A DNA stretch of 64,000 nucleotides. Origin: JBDWFY01 sp965275915 (lineage in GTDB: Bacteria > Pseudomonadota > Alphaproteobacteria > Rhizobiales > Stappiaceae). A program made the position numbers and the translations under genes. A model generated the notes under the pieces. That model searched no databases. It had not been told where the DNA came from and worked only from the letters and a program-made list of their open reading frames with translations. Location of the stretch: positions 1,240,001-1,304,000 of the forward strand of contig CBDHYI010000007.1 of assembly GCA_965275915.1 (NCBI GenBank), in the 5' to 3' direction. Positions 1-9,185 of the stretch are shown here, one piece after another; the stretch's first letter is position 1, and the number at the start of each line of letters is the position of its first letter.

Positions 1-215
1 AGCGTGCCGACCTCCACGGTCTCGCCTTCTTTCACGACAACTTCGTCCAACGTACCTGATGCCGGCGCGGGGACCTCGACCGTCACCTTGTCGGTTTCCA
101 GCTCCACAAGCGGCTCATCGGCATTCACCGCTTCGCCCTTCTTCTTGTACCACTGCGCGATGGTCGCCTCGGTAACGGATTCACCCAGTGTGGGTACGCG
201 GATTTCGGTTGCCAT
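1..215 (-). CDS. sucB: Dihydrolipoyl succinyltransferase (2-oxoglutarate dehydrogenase E2), N-terminus only
   Basis: The frame reads from ATG at 215 to the window edge and gives the first 71 residues. It is a lipoyl domain: it opens MATEIRVPTLGESVTEATI and carries the lipoylation motif ELETDKVTVEVPAP, whose lysine bears the swinging lipoyl arm. E2 transfers succinyl groups to CoA in the 2-oxoglutarate dehydrogenase complex in the cytoplasm. A GGAAGAG ribosome binding site lies upstream, and the gene follows sucA by 28 bp on the same strand, so both are probably in one transcript. The catalytic and E1/E3-binding domains lie outside the window. The alternative E2 (pyruvate dehydrogenase) is less likely because sucA is adjacent. 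Confidence 0.93.
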   Translation of the reverse strand, partial: MATEIRVPTLGESVTEATIAQWYKKKGEAVNADEPLVELETDKVTVEVPAPASGTLDEVVVKEGETVEVGT

Positions 216-243
216 TTTCTTTGTCTCTTCCGTTATTCGGCGA

Positions 244-3213
244 TCAGCCTAAGGCCTCATCAAGAAACGCGTTCAGTTGCGCCAGGTGTTTGGACATCAG
301 CCCGGACGCTGTGGAGGCTGACGGGTCGCGTCCGGTGTAATGCGGCCGGCGGTGTTTTGCGCCGATCTGCTCAAGAACCCACTCGACATAGGGCTGGATA
401 AACGCCCAGGCGCCCATATTTTTGGGCTCCTCCTGGCACCAGTAGATCTCCGCATGCTTGAACCGCATCAGTTCATGCGCAAGCGCTTTTGTCGGGAACG
501 GATAAAGCTGCTCCAGCCGCATCAGATAGACGTCATTCACGCCTCGTTTCTCGCGTTCCTCAAGCAGATCGAAATAGACTTTGCCCGAACACAGAACGAC
601 GCGGCGGACTTTTTCATCCGGCACCAGCCCGATATGGGCCTCAGGCTCCATCTGAGCATCGTCCCACAGAATCCGGTGGAACGTGGATTCCGGACCCAGT
701 TCCGACAGTTTTGAAACGCAGCGCTTGTGACGCAGAAGCGATTTGGGCGTCATCAGAATGAGCGGCTTTCTGAATTCGCGCATCAGCTGGCGACGCAAAA
801 TATGGAAGTAGTTGGCCGGTGTCGTGCAGTTCGCCACCTGCATATTGTCCTCGGCACAGAGCTGCAGATAGCGTTCCAGCCGTGCGGAGGAATGCTCCGG
901 CCCCTGCCCCTCGTAACCGTGAGGCAACAGGCACACCAGACCGGACATGCGAAGCCACTTGCGCTCGCCGGAGGAAATGAACTGGTCGAACAGAACCTGG
1001 GCGCCGTTGGCGAAGTCGCCGAATTGCGCTTCCCACATGGTGAGCGCGTTGGGTTCGGCCAGGGTGTATCCGTACTCAAATCCAAGCACCGCCTCCTCGG
1101 AGAGCATGGAGTTGATGACCTCATACCGCGCCTGGTTTTCACACACATGATTGAGCGGGATATACCGGTTTTCGTCTTCCTGATCGTAAAGCACTGAATG
1201 ACGCTGTGAGAACGTGCCCCGCTCACAGTCCTGACCGGAAAGGCGGACCGGATGTCCTTCTTTCAACAGAGACCCGAAGGCGAGCGCTTCGGCCATGGCC
1301 CAATCGATATTTTCCCCGGTTTCGATCATTTTCGACCGATTCTTCATGAAGCGGGCAATGGTCCGATGCGCATTGAACCCCTCGGGAATGGCGCAGAGCT
1401 TTTCGCCAATCGATTTCAACGCATCCTCGTTGACGCCTGTGGCACCCCGGCGCGCATCCTCCAGGCTCTCGGCAACCCGAAGATGAGACCATTTTCCGTC
1501 CAGCCAGTCTGCATCGTTGGGCATATAGGTGTTGCCCAGATCGAATTCCTGATCCAGATGACTGCGCCAGTCCGCCCGCATCTTTTCCGATTCCTCGGCC
1601 GTGATCACGCCTTCGGCAATCAGACGGTCGGAATAAAGCTGAAGCGTCGAAGGATGGTTTTTGATCTCCCGATACATGATCGGCTGAGTGAAAGCCGGCT
1701 CATCACCTTCATTGTGACCGAACCGCCGATAGCAGAACATGTCGATCACGACCGGCCGACCGAACTTCTGACGGAATTCCGTTGCAATTTTCGCAGCATA
1801 AACAACGGCTTCCGGATCGTCGCCATTACAATGGAAAATCGGCGCTTCAATCACCTTGGCCATATCGGACGGATAGGGCGAGGAGCGCGAAAAGCGCGGG
1901 TTGGTGGTAAAGCCGATCTGGTTGTTGATGATGACGTGAATTGCGCCGCCGGTTCGATGGCCGCGCAGGGCCGACAGGCCGAAACACTCGGCCACGACAC
2001 CTTGTCCGGCAAAGGCGGCATCGCCATGCAACAGCAGCGGCATGACAGTGCTGCGGTCGACGTCCGTAGTTTCAACCCAGTTGTTGACCTGATCCTGCTT
2101 CGCACGGACCTTGCCCAGAACAACCGGATCGACAATCTCAAGATGCGAGGGGTTTGCTGTCAGCGACAGATGCACACTGTTGCCGTCAAACTCCCGATCG
2201 GATGAGGCGCCAAGGTGATATTTGACATCTCCCGACCCTTCGACATCATCCGGCACGTAGGACCCGCCCTTGAATTCGTTGAAAATCGCCCGGTGCGGTT
2301 TGCCCATCACCTGCGACAGAACATTCAAACGGCCCCGGTGTGCCATTCCGAAGACGATATCCCGCACACCCAGCGCGCCGCCACGCTTGATGATCTGTTC
2401 CAGCGCGGGGATGAGCGATTCACCGCCGTCAAGGCCGAACCTCTTCGTGCCGGTGTATTTAACGTCCAGGAATTTCTCAAAACCCTCGGCCTCAACCAGC
2501 TTGTTCAGGATCGCACGCCGCCCCTCCGGAGTGAAGGCAACCTGCTTATCGGGGCCCTCAATGCGTTCCTGTATCCAGGCTTTGGCCGCCGGATCGGAGA
2601 TGTGCATGAACTCAACACCGAGGGTCGAACAATAGGTGCGTTTGAGGATTGCGAGCATTTCCCGAATTGTCGCAAATTCCAGCCCCAGGACATGGTCGAT
2701 AAAGATCCTGCGGTCCCAATCGGCCTCGGTGAAACCGTATGAAGACGGATGCAGCTCTTCGTGGTCGCGCTGGACGGCAATTTTCAGCGGATCGAGATCG
2801 GCATGAAGGTGGCCCCGCATGCGATAGGCGCGGATCATCATCAACGCCCGGACGGAGTCCCGCGTCGCCTTGTGAACCTGATCCTCGGTCAGTTCCACGC
2901 CGTTTGATCTGGCCTTGCCCTTGAGCTTGTTGCCAAGGTCCTGTTCGACCGGCGCCCAGTTTCCGTCAAGAGCGGAAACCAGTTCGCCATTGGCCGCAAT
3001 CGGCCAGTCCGGGCGGCGCCAGGGTGCGCCCCGCGCTTCTTTGATCACCGCATCGCGGTCGTCTTTGAGCTCACCGAAAAAATCACGCCACGTCTCATCC
3101 AGAGCCGCCGGATTTTCCTGATATTGTGCGTAAAGATCTTCGATATAAGAAGCGTTTGCGCCGTATAGGAACGACGTCAGTGCGAAATTCTTGTTCGCTT
3201 CCTGCCGTGCCAT
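244..3213 (-). CDS. sucA: 2-oxoglutarate dehydrogenase E1 component
   Basis: The thiamine-diphosphate-dependent decarboxylase of the 2-oxoglutarate dehydrogenase complex. The N-terminal helix (SFLYGANASYIEDLY, about residues 12-26) is the E2-contacting segment typical of SucA. The TPP/Mg site LHGDAAFAGQG followed by NNQIGFTT lies near residues 395-430. The pyrimidine-binding transketolase domain and SucA C-terminal domain follow to residue 989. This length is usual for alphaproteobacteria and slightly longer than in E. coli. I chose ATG 3213 (MARQEANK) because it matches the family start. A GTG at 3270 behind AAGAAGAG would add 19 poorly conserved basic residues. It lies downstream of sucD and upstream of sucB. 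Confidence 0.97.
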   Translation of the reverse strand: MARQEANKNFALTSFLYGANASYIEDLYAQYQENPAALDETWRDFFGELKDDRDAVIKEARGAPWRRPDWPIAANGELVSALDGNWAPVEQDLGNKLKGKARSNGVELTEDQVHKATRDSVRALMMIRAYRMRGHLHADLDPLKIAVQRDHEELHPSSYGFTEADWDRRIFIDHVLGLEFATIREMLAILKRTYCSTLGVEFMHISDPAAKAWIQERIEGPDKQVAFTPEGRRAILNKLVEAEGFEKFLDVKYTGTKRFGLDGGESLIPALEQIIKRGGALGVRDIVFGMAHRGRLNVLSQVMGKPHRAIFNEFKGGSYVPDDVEGSGDVKYHLGASSDREFDGNSVHLSLTANPSHLEIVDPVVLGKVRAKQDQVNNWVETTDVDRSTVMPLLLHGDAAFAGQGVVAECFGLSALRGHRTGGAIHVIINNQIGFTTNPRFSRSSPYPSDMAKVIEAPIFHCNGDDPEAVVYAAKIATEFRQKFGRPVVIDMFCYRRFGHNEGDEPAFTQPIMYREIKNHPSTLQLYSDRLIAEGVITAEESEKMRADWRSHLDQEFDLGNTYMPNDADWLDGKWSHLRVAESLEDARRGATGVNEDALKSIGEKLCAIPEGFNAHRTIARFMKNRSKMIETGENIDWAMAEALAFGSLLKEGHPVRLSGQDCERGTFSQRHSVLYDQEDENRYIPLNHVCENQARYEVINSMLSEEAVLGFEYGYTLAEPNALTMWEAQFGDFANGAQVLFDQFISSGERKWLRMSGLVCLLPHGYEGQGPEHSSARLERYLQLCAEDNMQVANCTTPANYFHILRRQLMREFRKPLILMTPKSLLRHKRCVSKLSELGPESTFHRILWDDAQMEPEAHIGLVPDEKVRRVVLCSGKVYFDLLEEREKRGVNDVYLMRLEQLYPFPTKALAHELMRFKHAEIYWCQEEPKNMGAWAFIQPYVEWVLEQIGAKHRRPHYTGRDPSASTASGLMSKHLAQLNAFLDEALG

Positions 3214-3422
3214 TCTTTTCAGCGGAGCGGAGGCCCCGCCCTTTGTTTTTCGGATGCGAGCCCGCCCCACATCTCTTCTTAATACTTCAGGAGTAACCCA
3301 GCGGCACTCCGATTTTAAGAAAAAAGCGCAAACCCCGATACGAATTCGCGCAATTTCCTGTTACTAAATTTCAATACTGTCCGCGGTTCAGTTCCATGCG
3401 CAAGACCGAAACCACCAGCCCC

Positions 3423-4331
3423 TTATGCCCCCAGAAGTTCCACAAGTGTTTTGCCGAGCTTGGCCGGCGACGGGGACACCCGGATACCCGCTGCTTCCAT
3501 CGCGGCGATTTTGTCTTCCGCCCCCCCCTTGCCGCCGGAAATAACCGCACCGGCATGACCCATGGTGCGGCCCGGAGGCGCGGTACGGCCGGCAATGAAT
3601 CCCACCATCGGCTTCTGTCGGCCTTTTGCGGCCTGTTCGATCAGCCACTGGGCGGCATCTTCCTCAGCGGACCCTCCGATTTCGCCAATCATAACAATGG
3701 ATTGTGTTTCAGGGTCATCAAGGAAAAGATCCAGGACATCGATGAATTCCGTTCCTTTCACCGGATCCCCGCCAATGCCGACCGCAGTCGTCTGGCCGAG
3801 GCCTTCCTGGGTTGTCTGAAACACCGCCTCGTAAGTCAGCGTTCCGGACCGGGAGACAATTCCGACCGATCCCTTTTTGAAGATCGATCCGGGCATAATG
3901 CCGATCTTGCACTCTTCCGGTGTGAGGATGCCCGGACAGTTCGGGCCCAGAAGGCGCGAATTGGACGTGTCCAGCCGCGCCTTCACCTTGACCATGTCCG
4001 CAACCGGAATGCCCTCGGTAATGCAGACAATGAACGGGATCTCAGCGTCAATCGCTTCAATAATAGCGGCGCCGGCTCCGCCGGGAGGCACATAGATTAC
4101 CGACGCATCGGCGCCCGTCGCATCCTTTGCTTCCTTGACGCTGGCAAAGATCGGAAGTTCCGCGGCGCCTTCAACACCAGGACTCCAGATCTCGCCGCCC
4201 TTTTTCGGGTGCACACCGGCAACCATTTTCGTGCCGTAATATTCAAGCGCCTGCTGGGTATGAAACGTACCGGTCTTGCCGGTCAGCCCCTGCACAATGA
4301 CCTTGGTGTCCTTGTTTACGAGTATGGACAT
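3423..4331 (-). CDS. sucD: Succinyl-CoA synthetase alpha subunit
   Basis: The 302-residue alpha subunit of succinyl-CoA ligase, which makes ATP or GTP from succinyl-CoA in the TCA cycle. The CoA-binding Rossmann region starts near residue 5 (KVIVQGLTGKTGTFH). The phosphohistidine loop PPGRTMGHAGAVISGG lies near residues 250-265 with the catalytic histidine present. The length matches the family (about 290-300). Its ATG overlaps by one base the stop of the small membrane-protein gene upstream (TAATG), which implies translational coupling. It is separated from sucA by 209 bp, so sucAB may have its own promoter or be read through. Confidence 0.97.
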   Translation of the reverse strand: MSILVNKDTKVIVQGLTGKTGTFHTQQALEYYGTKMVAGVHPKKGGEIWSPGVEGAAELPIFASVKEAKDATGADASVIYVPPGGAGAAIIEAIDAEIPFIVCITEGIPVADMVKVKARLDTSNSRLLGPNCPGILTPEECKIGIMPGSIFKKGSVGIVSRSGTLTYEAVFQTTQEGLGQTTAVGIGGDPVKGTEFIDVLDLFLDDPETQSIVMIGEIGGSAEEDAAQWLIEQAAKGRQKPMVGFIAGRTAPPGRTMGHAGAVISGGKGGAEDKIAAMEAAGIRVSPSPAKLGKTLVELLGA

Positions 4332-4558
4332 TATGATGTTCCCAATTCGTTATCTTCGGCTGGCTTTTGCAGCAACCGGATGAGTTTCTGGTTACTGGAA
4401 ACAAGCGCATGCATAGCCTCTGCAAGTTCTTTCGTAGCCTTGGAATGCGCGCGAGCATAGTTGTTGATCGCAAAGCACAACCAAACAATGGGACTTAACA
4501 AGACCAGCATTGGTAGCCATGAAAAGAAAATGGCTAGATAGCTTATTTCCCCCTCCAT
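4331..4558 (-). CDS. Small single-pass membrane protein encoded between sucC and sucD
   Basis: A 75-residue protein (76 if the GTG at 4561 is used) that I cannot assign to a family. It has one hydrophobic segment at about residues 6-30 (AIFFSWLPMLVLLSPIVWLC). A hydrophilic, probably helical tail follows (about residues 32-75) with heptad-like spacing of A, L and I. The gene starts 3 bp after the sucC stop and its TAA overlaps the sucD ATG by one base, so the three genes must be co-transcribed and probably co-translated. AAAGG at the end of sucC can serve as ribosome binding site. The tight fit and the sensible membrane topology support a real gene. The function is unknown; a role in tethering or coupling the ligase is only a guess. 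Confidence 0.7.
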   Translation of the reverse strand: MEGEISYLAIFFSWLPMLVLLSPIVWLCFAINNYARAHSKATKELAEAMHALVSSNQKLIRLLQKPAEDNELGTS

Positions 4559-4561
4559 CAC

Positions 4562-5755
4562 TTAGCCTTTGGTGGCTTTTACGATTTTCTGCGCAGCATC
4601 ATCCAGATCGTCGGCGGCAATCACATTCAGACCGCTTTCATTGATGATTTTCTTACCCAGCTCAACATTGGTTCCTTCAAGGCGCACCACCAGGGGAACC
4701 TGAAGCCCGACATCCCTCACGGCGGCTACAACACCCTCGGCAATCACGTCGCAACGCATGATGCCGCCGAAAATATTGACCAGAATGCCCTCAACATTGG
4801 GGTCGGACGTAATGATTTTGAACGCCGCCGTCACCTTTTCCTTGGAAGCGCCGCCGCCGACATCCAGGAAGTTTGCCGGTTCGGCGCCGTAAAGCTTGAT
4901 GATGTCCATCGTTGCCATGGCAAGACCGGCGCCGTTGACCATACAGCCGATATTGCCGTCAAGCGCCACGTAGGCGAGGTCGTATTTTGACGCCTCGATT
5001 TCCTTCGCGTCCTCCTCGGTCTCATCCCGAAGCGCCATGATATCGTCGTGGCGGAACAGGGCATTGCCGTCGAAGGAGACTTTCGCATCGAGCACCCGCA
5101 GGTGACCGTCCTTCAGGACAATCAGCGGGTTGATCTCAAGCAGCGCCATGTCCTTTTCGACAAACGCGCTGTAAAGCAGCGGAAACAGTTTCAGCCCGTC
5201 TTCCCGGGCCGCGCCATCCAATTTGAGCGAATCGCACAATTGTCCGGCGGCTTCGGCCGTGACACCCTGCTCGGACTCGATCGGCAGCGTCAGGATTTTT
5301 TCCGGTGTATCGTGCGCGACATCCTCGATATTCATGCCACCTTCCGTCGAGACGACAAAAGCGACCTTGCCGCAGCTGCGGTCCACCAGGATGGAGAGAT
5401 AAAGCTCGCGGTCAATGTCCGCGCCATCTTCAATATAGAGCCGGTTGACGACCTTGCCCGCCGGACCGGTTTGCGCCGTAACGAGTGTACTGCCCAGCAT
5501 TTCATTGGCATGGGAAACGACTTCTTCAATACTTCTGGCAAGCCGCACGCCGCCGGCAGCATCAGGACCCAGTTCCTTGAACCGTCCCTTACCGCGGCCC
5601 CCGGCATGAATTTGCGACTTGACCACCCAAAGCGGGCCCGGCAACTGTCTGGCTGCCGCTTCCGCCTCATCCGCGGAAAAGATCGCGACACCCGCAGCAA
5701 CCGGCGCGCCCTGCGCCTTTAGGACCGCCTTGGCCTGATATTCATGAATATTCAT
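4562..5755 (-). CDS. sucC: Succinyl-CoA synthetase beta subunit
   Basis: The 397-residue ATP-grasp subunit of succinyl-CoA ligase. It begins with the family hallmark MNIHEYQAKAVL. The nucleotide-binding loop QIHAGGRGKGRF lies near residues 47-58 and the metal/nucleotide segment LEINPLIV near residue 200. The C-terminal CoA-ligase domain contains VNIFGGIMRCDVIAEGV (near residue 320). The start at ATG 5755 is fixed by homology and a GGCGGAGCG ribosome binding site. It lies 69 bp downstream of mdh and directly precedes the small membrane-protein gene and sucD. Confidence 0.97.
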   Translation of the reverse strand: MNIHEYQAKAVLKAQGAPVAAGVAIFSADEAEAAARQLPGPLWVVKSQIHAGGRGKGRFKELGPDAAGGVRLARSIEEVVSHANEMLGSTLVTAQTGPAGKVVNRLYIEDGADIDRELYLSILVDRSCGKVAFVVSTEGGMNIEDVAHDTPEKILTLPIESEQGVTAEAAGQLCDSLKLDGAAREDGLKLFPLLYSAFVEKDMALLEINPLIVLKDGHLRVLDAKVSFDGNALFRHDDIMALRDETEEDAKEIEASKYDLAYVALDGNIGCMVNGAGLAMATMDIIKLYGAEPANFLDVGGGASKEKVTAAFKIITSDPNVEGILVNIFGGIMRCDVIAEGVVAAVRDVGLQVPLVVRLEGTNVELGKKIINESGLNVIAADDLDDAAQKIVKATKG

Positions 5756-5824
5756 TCGCTCCGCCTATTGTCTGCGGCAGCGACTGGCCTGAACGGCCAG
5801 CCCCCCCTTGATTGGATATCGTGT

Positions 5825-6790
5825 TTACTCCGCCAAAGCCGGCTGGATTTTCTGGCAAGCGTCAACAAGACCGTCAACCGCCGCAACCGATTTATCGAAC
5901 ATCTGTTTCTCGGAACCGTCCAGATCGATTTCAATGATGCGCTCAATACCGTTGGCGCCGATCACCGTGGGGACACCGACATAACGATCGCTGACGCCGT
6001 ACTGCCCTTCCAGAAACGCAGCGCAGGGCAGAACCCGCTTTTTGTCCTTCAGATAGGATTCGGCCATCTGGATTGCCGATGCTGCCGGTGCGTAGTACGC
6101 CGAGCCGGTTTTCAGGAGGCCGACAATTTCAGCTCCGCCGTCCCGTGTCCGCTGAACAATTTCTTCGAGCCGGTCAGCCGTGCACCAGCCCATTTTGACA
6201 AGATCGGTCAGCGGCACACCGGCAACCGTCGAGTAGCGGGTCAGAGGCACCATCGTGTCCCCATGGCCGCCCAGCACGAATGCCGATACATCCTCGACCG
6301 AAACGTCAAACTCATCGGCAATGAAATAGCGGAAGCGCGCGCTGTCCAGCACACCGGCCATGCCGACAACTTTGCTGGTCGGAAGCCCGGAAAATTTCTG
6401 CAGCGCCCACACCATCGCATCGAGCGGATTGGTGATGCAGATGACGAACGCATCGGGGGCATATTTCTTGATGCCAGCGCCGACCTGTTCCATGACCTTG
6501 AGGTTGATACCGAGCAGATCGTCGCGGCTCATCCCGGGTTTGCGCGGCACGCCGGCCGTAACAATCACGACATCGGATCCGTCGATCGCCTCATAGGTGT
6601 TGGTTCCCGCCAACTTGGCATCGAACTTGTCGACCGGCGAGGACTGGGCCAGATCGAGCGCTTTACCCTGAGGAACGCCTTCGGCAATATCGAACAGGAC
6701 AATATCACCAAGCTCCTTGAGGCCCGCCAGATGAGCCAGCGTGCCGCCGATCTGACCTGCACCGATAAGTGCAATCTTGTTTCTTGCCAT
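5825..6790 (-). CDS. mdh: Malate dehydrogenase (NAD-dependent)
   Basis: A 321-residue lactate/malate dehydrogenase of the MDH type that interconverts malate and oxaloacetate. The NAD-binding glycine motif GAGQIGGTLAHLAG is at residues 10-23. The substrate-binding arginine region GVPRKPGMSRDDL is near residue 80, and the active-site histidine lies in VLGGHGDTMVPL near residue 178. Length and motifs match the alphaproteobacterial enzyme. AAGGGAAA precedes the ATG. A TTTACGTAAA palindrome lies 17-26 bp upstream of the start. As first gene of the mdh-sucCD-sucAB series, its promoter probably drives the TCA block. Confidence 0.97.
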   Translation of the reverse strand: MARNKIALIGAGQIGGTLAHLAGLKELGDIVLFDIAEGVPQGKALDLAQSSPVDKFDAKLAGTNTYEAIDGSDVVIVTAGVPRKPGMSRDDLLGINLKVMEQVGAGIKKYAPDAFVICITNPLDAMVWALQKFSGLPTSKVVGMAGVLDSARFRYFIADEFDVSVEDVSAFVLGGHGDTMVPLTRYSTVAGVPLTDLVKMGWCTADRLEEIVQRTRDGGAEIVGLLKTGSAYYAPAASAIQMAESYLKDKKRVLPCAAFLEGQYGVSDRYVGVPTVIGANGIERIIEIDLDGSEKQMFDKSVAAVDGLVDACQKIQPALAE

Positions 6791-6806
6791 AGCGTTCTAT
6801 TTCCCT

Positions 6807-6816
6807 TTACGTAAAC
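6807..6816 (-). promoter_or_regulatory. Palindrome TTTACGTAAA in the mdh leader
   Basis: A perfect 10-bp palindrome 17-26 bp upstream of the mdh start, just before the ribosome binding site. Read on the coding strand it is GTTTACGTAAAGGGAA. The 10-mer GTTTACGTAA recurs at nearly the same distance from the sdhC start (see 17655). That the two sites bind one regulator is an inference. Confidence 0.45.
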
Positions 6817-6998
6817 TGCAGCTTAAAGCGTTTCAGGAGTTCGCCAAGTGCTTACGCTCTTTGCAAAATTATCGCAAGCCGAACGAAAGGATATTTCTTG
6901 CAGAGCAACGGAAAAGCGCCTCCTTCAAAACAAGATGACGCGCCCGTCATCCCAACCGCACCTTATACAAACGCGCGATCAGCGGCTGACCCGACATA

Positions 6999-8162
6999 TC
7001 AGGAGGCCGCCGCATGCGCCGCCGTTTGTTCAAGATAATCAGAGGACTGCATCTCGATCAACCGGGAACTTGTGCGGTCGAATTCGAACACTTCGGCACC
7101 GCTTTTCCCCTGATAGAGCTCCGCCGGAGGCGCCTCCGCAGACACGACCAGGCGGGTGCGATGATCGTAAAGCGTATCGATTAGATCGATAAAGCGTTTG
7201 GCTTCGTTGCGCTGCCTCTGCTCCATCACGGGTATGCTGTCGATGAAAATCGTGTGATAGGCAGCCACCAGTTTCAGATAGTCGGACGCAGCAAGGGGTT
7301 TGGCGCACAGATCCGAAAACGAAAATCGAGCAGCACCGGCAGCGACGGCAGGAACGTCGATCCACCGCCCCTTATGTTCCAGCTTCTCCGGCTTGCCACC
7401 CTGGCTTCCGGTCAGTTTGAACCACAGGGTATTCATCTGCTTGACGGTTTCCAACGTCAGCGGGGTCATGTAAACGGCGTTGTCGGAGATTTTCTCCATC
7501 CGGAAATCGGTTCGGGCGTCAAGACAGACCACATCGACATTCTGCTCCAGCAGATCGATAAACGGCAGGAACAAAGACCGGTTCAGGCCGTCCTCGTACA
7601 GATTTCTCGGTTCGACATTGGACGTTGCAACAACTGTCACGCCGAGATCAAAAAACTGCGTGAACAAGCGGCCTAGAATCATCGCATCGGCAATATCACG
7701 AACGCTGAATTCATCGAAACACAGCAGCTGCGCCTCTTCCGCAAGCGCCGCCGCCACCGGCGGGATCGGGTCGTCACCGGAGACCTCCCCCCGTTTCAGC
7801 GCCTGGCGATGGTCGAAGATCCGGTCGTGAATATCAGCCATGAACTCATGGAAATGGGCGCGTCGCTTGTGCCGGAACGGACTGTTGTCAAAAAACAGGT
7901 CCATCAGCATGGTTTTGCCTCGACCGACATCGCCCCAGATGTAAAGTCCCTCGATCGGCTCAGAGCGCGGCTGACGTTTGCCGAACAGCCAGCCGAGCGA
8001 ACTTTTCTTGGAAACAAGCTGCTTTGCCGCCAGTTGGTCGTTCAGCCGATCCAGCTTCCGGACGATGTCAATTTGAGCGGGATCGGACTCAATCTCGCCG
8101 GAAACAACCAGCGCTTCATAACGCGCAGCAACGGCGCGCGATTGCGGCAAACCGTTTTTCAC
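6999..8162 (-). CDS. zapE: ZapE/AFG1-type P-loop ATPase, cell division
   Basis: A 387-residue member of the AFG1/ZapE ATPase family. Proteobacterial members act at the division site and mitochondrial relatives in respiratory-complex turnover. The Walker A motif GDVGRGKTMLMD is near residue 89, Walker B is LLCFDEFSVRDIADA near residue 147, and the sensor region VVATSNVEPRNLYEDGL is near residue 185. The length matches alphaproteobacterial members. The start is GTG 8162 (VKNGLPQSRAVAARY, translated as Met) with only a weak upstream purine run. Its position next to mdh is common in this class. It is 208 bp upstream of mdh on the same strand. Confidence 0.9.
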   Translation of the reverse strand: MKNGLPQSRAVAARYEALVVSGEIESDPAQIDIVRKLDRLNDQLAAKQLVSKKSSLGWLFGKRQPRSEPIEGLYIWGDVGRGKTMLMDLFFDNSPFRHKRRAHFHEFMADIHDRIFDHRQALKRGEVSGDDPIPPVAAALAEEAQLLCFDEFSVRDIADAMILGRLFTQFFDLGVTVVATSNVEPRNLYEDGLNRSLFLPFIDLLEQNVDVVCLDARTDFRMEKISDNAVYMTPLTLETVKQMNTLWFKLTGSQGGKPEKLEHKGRWIDVPAVAAGAARFSFSDLCAKPLAASDYLKLVAAYHTIFIDSIPVMEQRQRNEAKRFIDLIDTLYDHRTRLVVSAEAPPAELYQGKSGAEVFEFDRTSSRLIEMQSSDYLEQTAAHAAAS

Positions 8163-8263
8163 GCGTGAACCACACTCATTTCGTCAGCACTGTCCCGTGG
8201 GTGTTCCGCTTTGCGTGTCGAAAAGTCCGCAATGCGCATCATGGGTTCCACCGCCTGACCGGA

Positions 8264-8812
8264 TCAGCGGAAAACGGATATCGGCGCACCGCCATTGGTG
8301 GTTCCGTTATATTGTTCCGGTGCATTTGATACCAACTGTGCAATCTCGGCGCCCCCGCCATCTTTGAGTTTAATCTGATTGCCCTGCAGATCCCAGGCGG
8401 AAACGCCTGCGAGTGTCGCATCCGAACATCCGCGCGTGTTGGCTCGATAGCCGCCACTCCAGGTCGTCAGTGTCATGAACAGCTTGCAGGTATCGCCACC
8501 GGAGGTCACGGTCCAACCGCCTAGAAGATCCGTCCTTCCAACCGGTGCTCCGCCACTGCTGGGAACTGTGCCGGTGACCGTTCCCTGACCGTCAACGGGT
8601 GCGGCGGCAACAGTGTCGTTCAAGGGCTGTTGGGTCACCTGTCCGCTGCCGGGATACGTCTCAAGCGGTTGCAACTGACCCGTAGCAACCGGTGCCACCG
8701 GCGTTGCCGGAAGGGGCGCCGGGGCCGGCCGGCTGCCATAATCCAGCCGTTGACAGCCCGCTGCAGCGACAATCATGCCGACAATCAAAAAGGCTTCGGG
8801 TTTGCGCATCAT
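8264..8812 (-). CDS. AprI/Inh-family outer-membrane lipoprotein (Omp19-like)
   Basis: A 182-residue lipoprotein. The signal peptide MRKPEAFLIVGMIVAAAGC ends in a lipobox (AAAGC). A Pro/Ala/Thr-rich linker (about residues 25-95) follows, then a C-terminal beta-barrel-like domain from DLLGGWTV to the end. That domain has the two-cysteine pattern of the AprI/Inh metalloprotease-inhibitor fold (DTCKLFM and NTRGCSD) and the conserved VSAWDLQGNQI. Brucella Omp19 is the best-known relative, a surface lipoprotein with protease-inhibitor activity. The start is ATG 8812 or 8809, behind AAGGAAA. It is probably a single-gene unit. A second, divergent family member lies in the sdh operon at 14476-14961. 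Confidence 0.82.
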   Translation of the reverse strand: MMRKPEAFLIVGMIVAAAGCQRLDYGSRPAPAPLPATPVAPVATGQLQPLETYPGSGQVTQQPLNDTVAAAPVDGQGTVTGTVPSSGGAPVGRTDLLGGWTVTSGGDTCKLFMTLTTWSGGYRANTRGCSDATLAGVSAWDLQGNQIKLKDGGGAEIAQLVSNAPEQYNGTTNGGAPISVFR

Positions 8813-9185
8813 TTCAATCGATTTCCTTATGCAGGCCCCGCCACATCGGCACTGCGGGCAATCTCAATTACTTAGGGGAAACTCCCCCGCTTACAAGGCT
8901 GCGCTCATTTTGCGATCTTCGCACCTACCGAATTCCTCAATATCAACGGTTATCGCCCATTTTCGGATTATTGCCTGCGCGCCCTCGATTTCCAATGTTG
9001 ATTTAGCCCCGCAACATGGTCAAATCTTGAGAACCGGCTCCGCCGAGCATCTCTGCCGCAGAGTCATAATCCGCATTCAGCCCCATTCACGTGCGCAAAT
9101 AAGCCCAATGCGCCCGCAGGGTCAATGCCTGACCCCGATTCTGAAAAATCGACCTGACGACTGGCGGGATGAAAGCAGAGAACAA
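8813..9185. other. Intergenic stretch without a supported gene
   Basis: 373 bp between the lipoprotein gene (minus) and the small membrane-protein gene. I see a short GGGGAAACTCCCC hairpin near 8874 and no ribosome binding site with a convincing reading frame. Open frames here have no recognisable protein character. Confidence 0.4.

Noticed and set aside
1252..2205. 317-codon plus-strand frame opposite sucA
   Set aside because: Lies wholly inside sucA on the opposite strand and has no start signal or family features.
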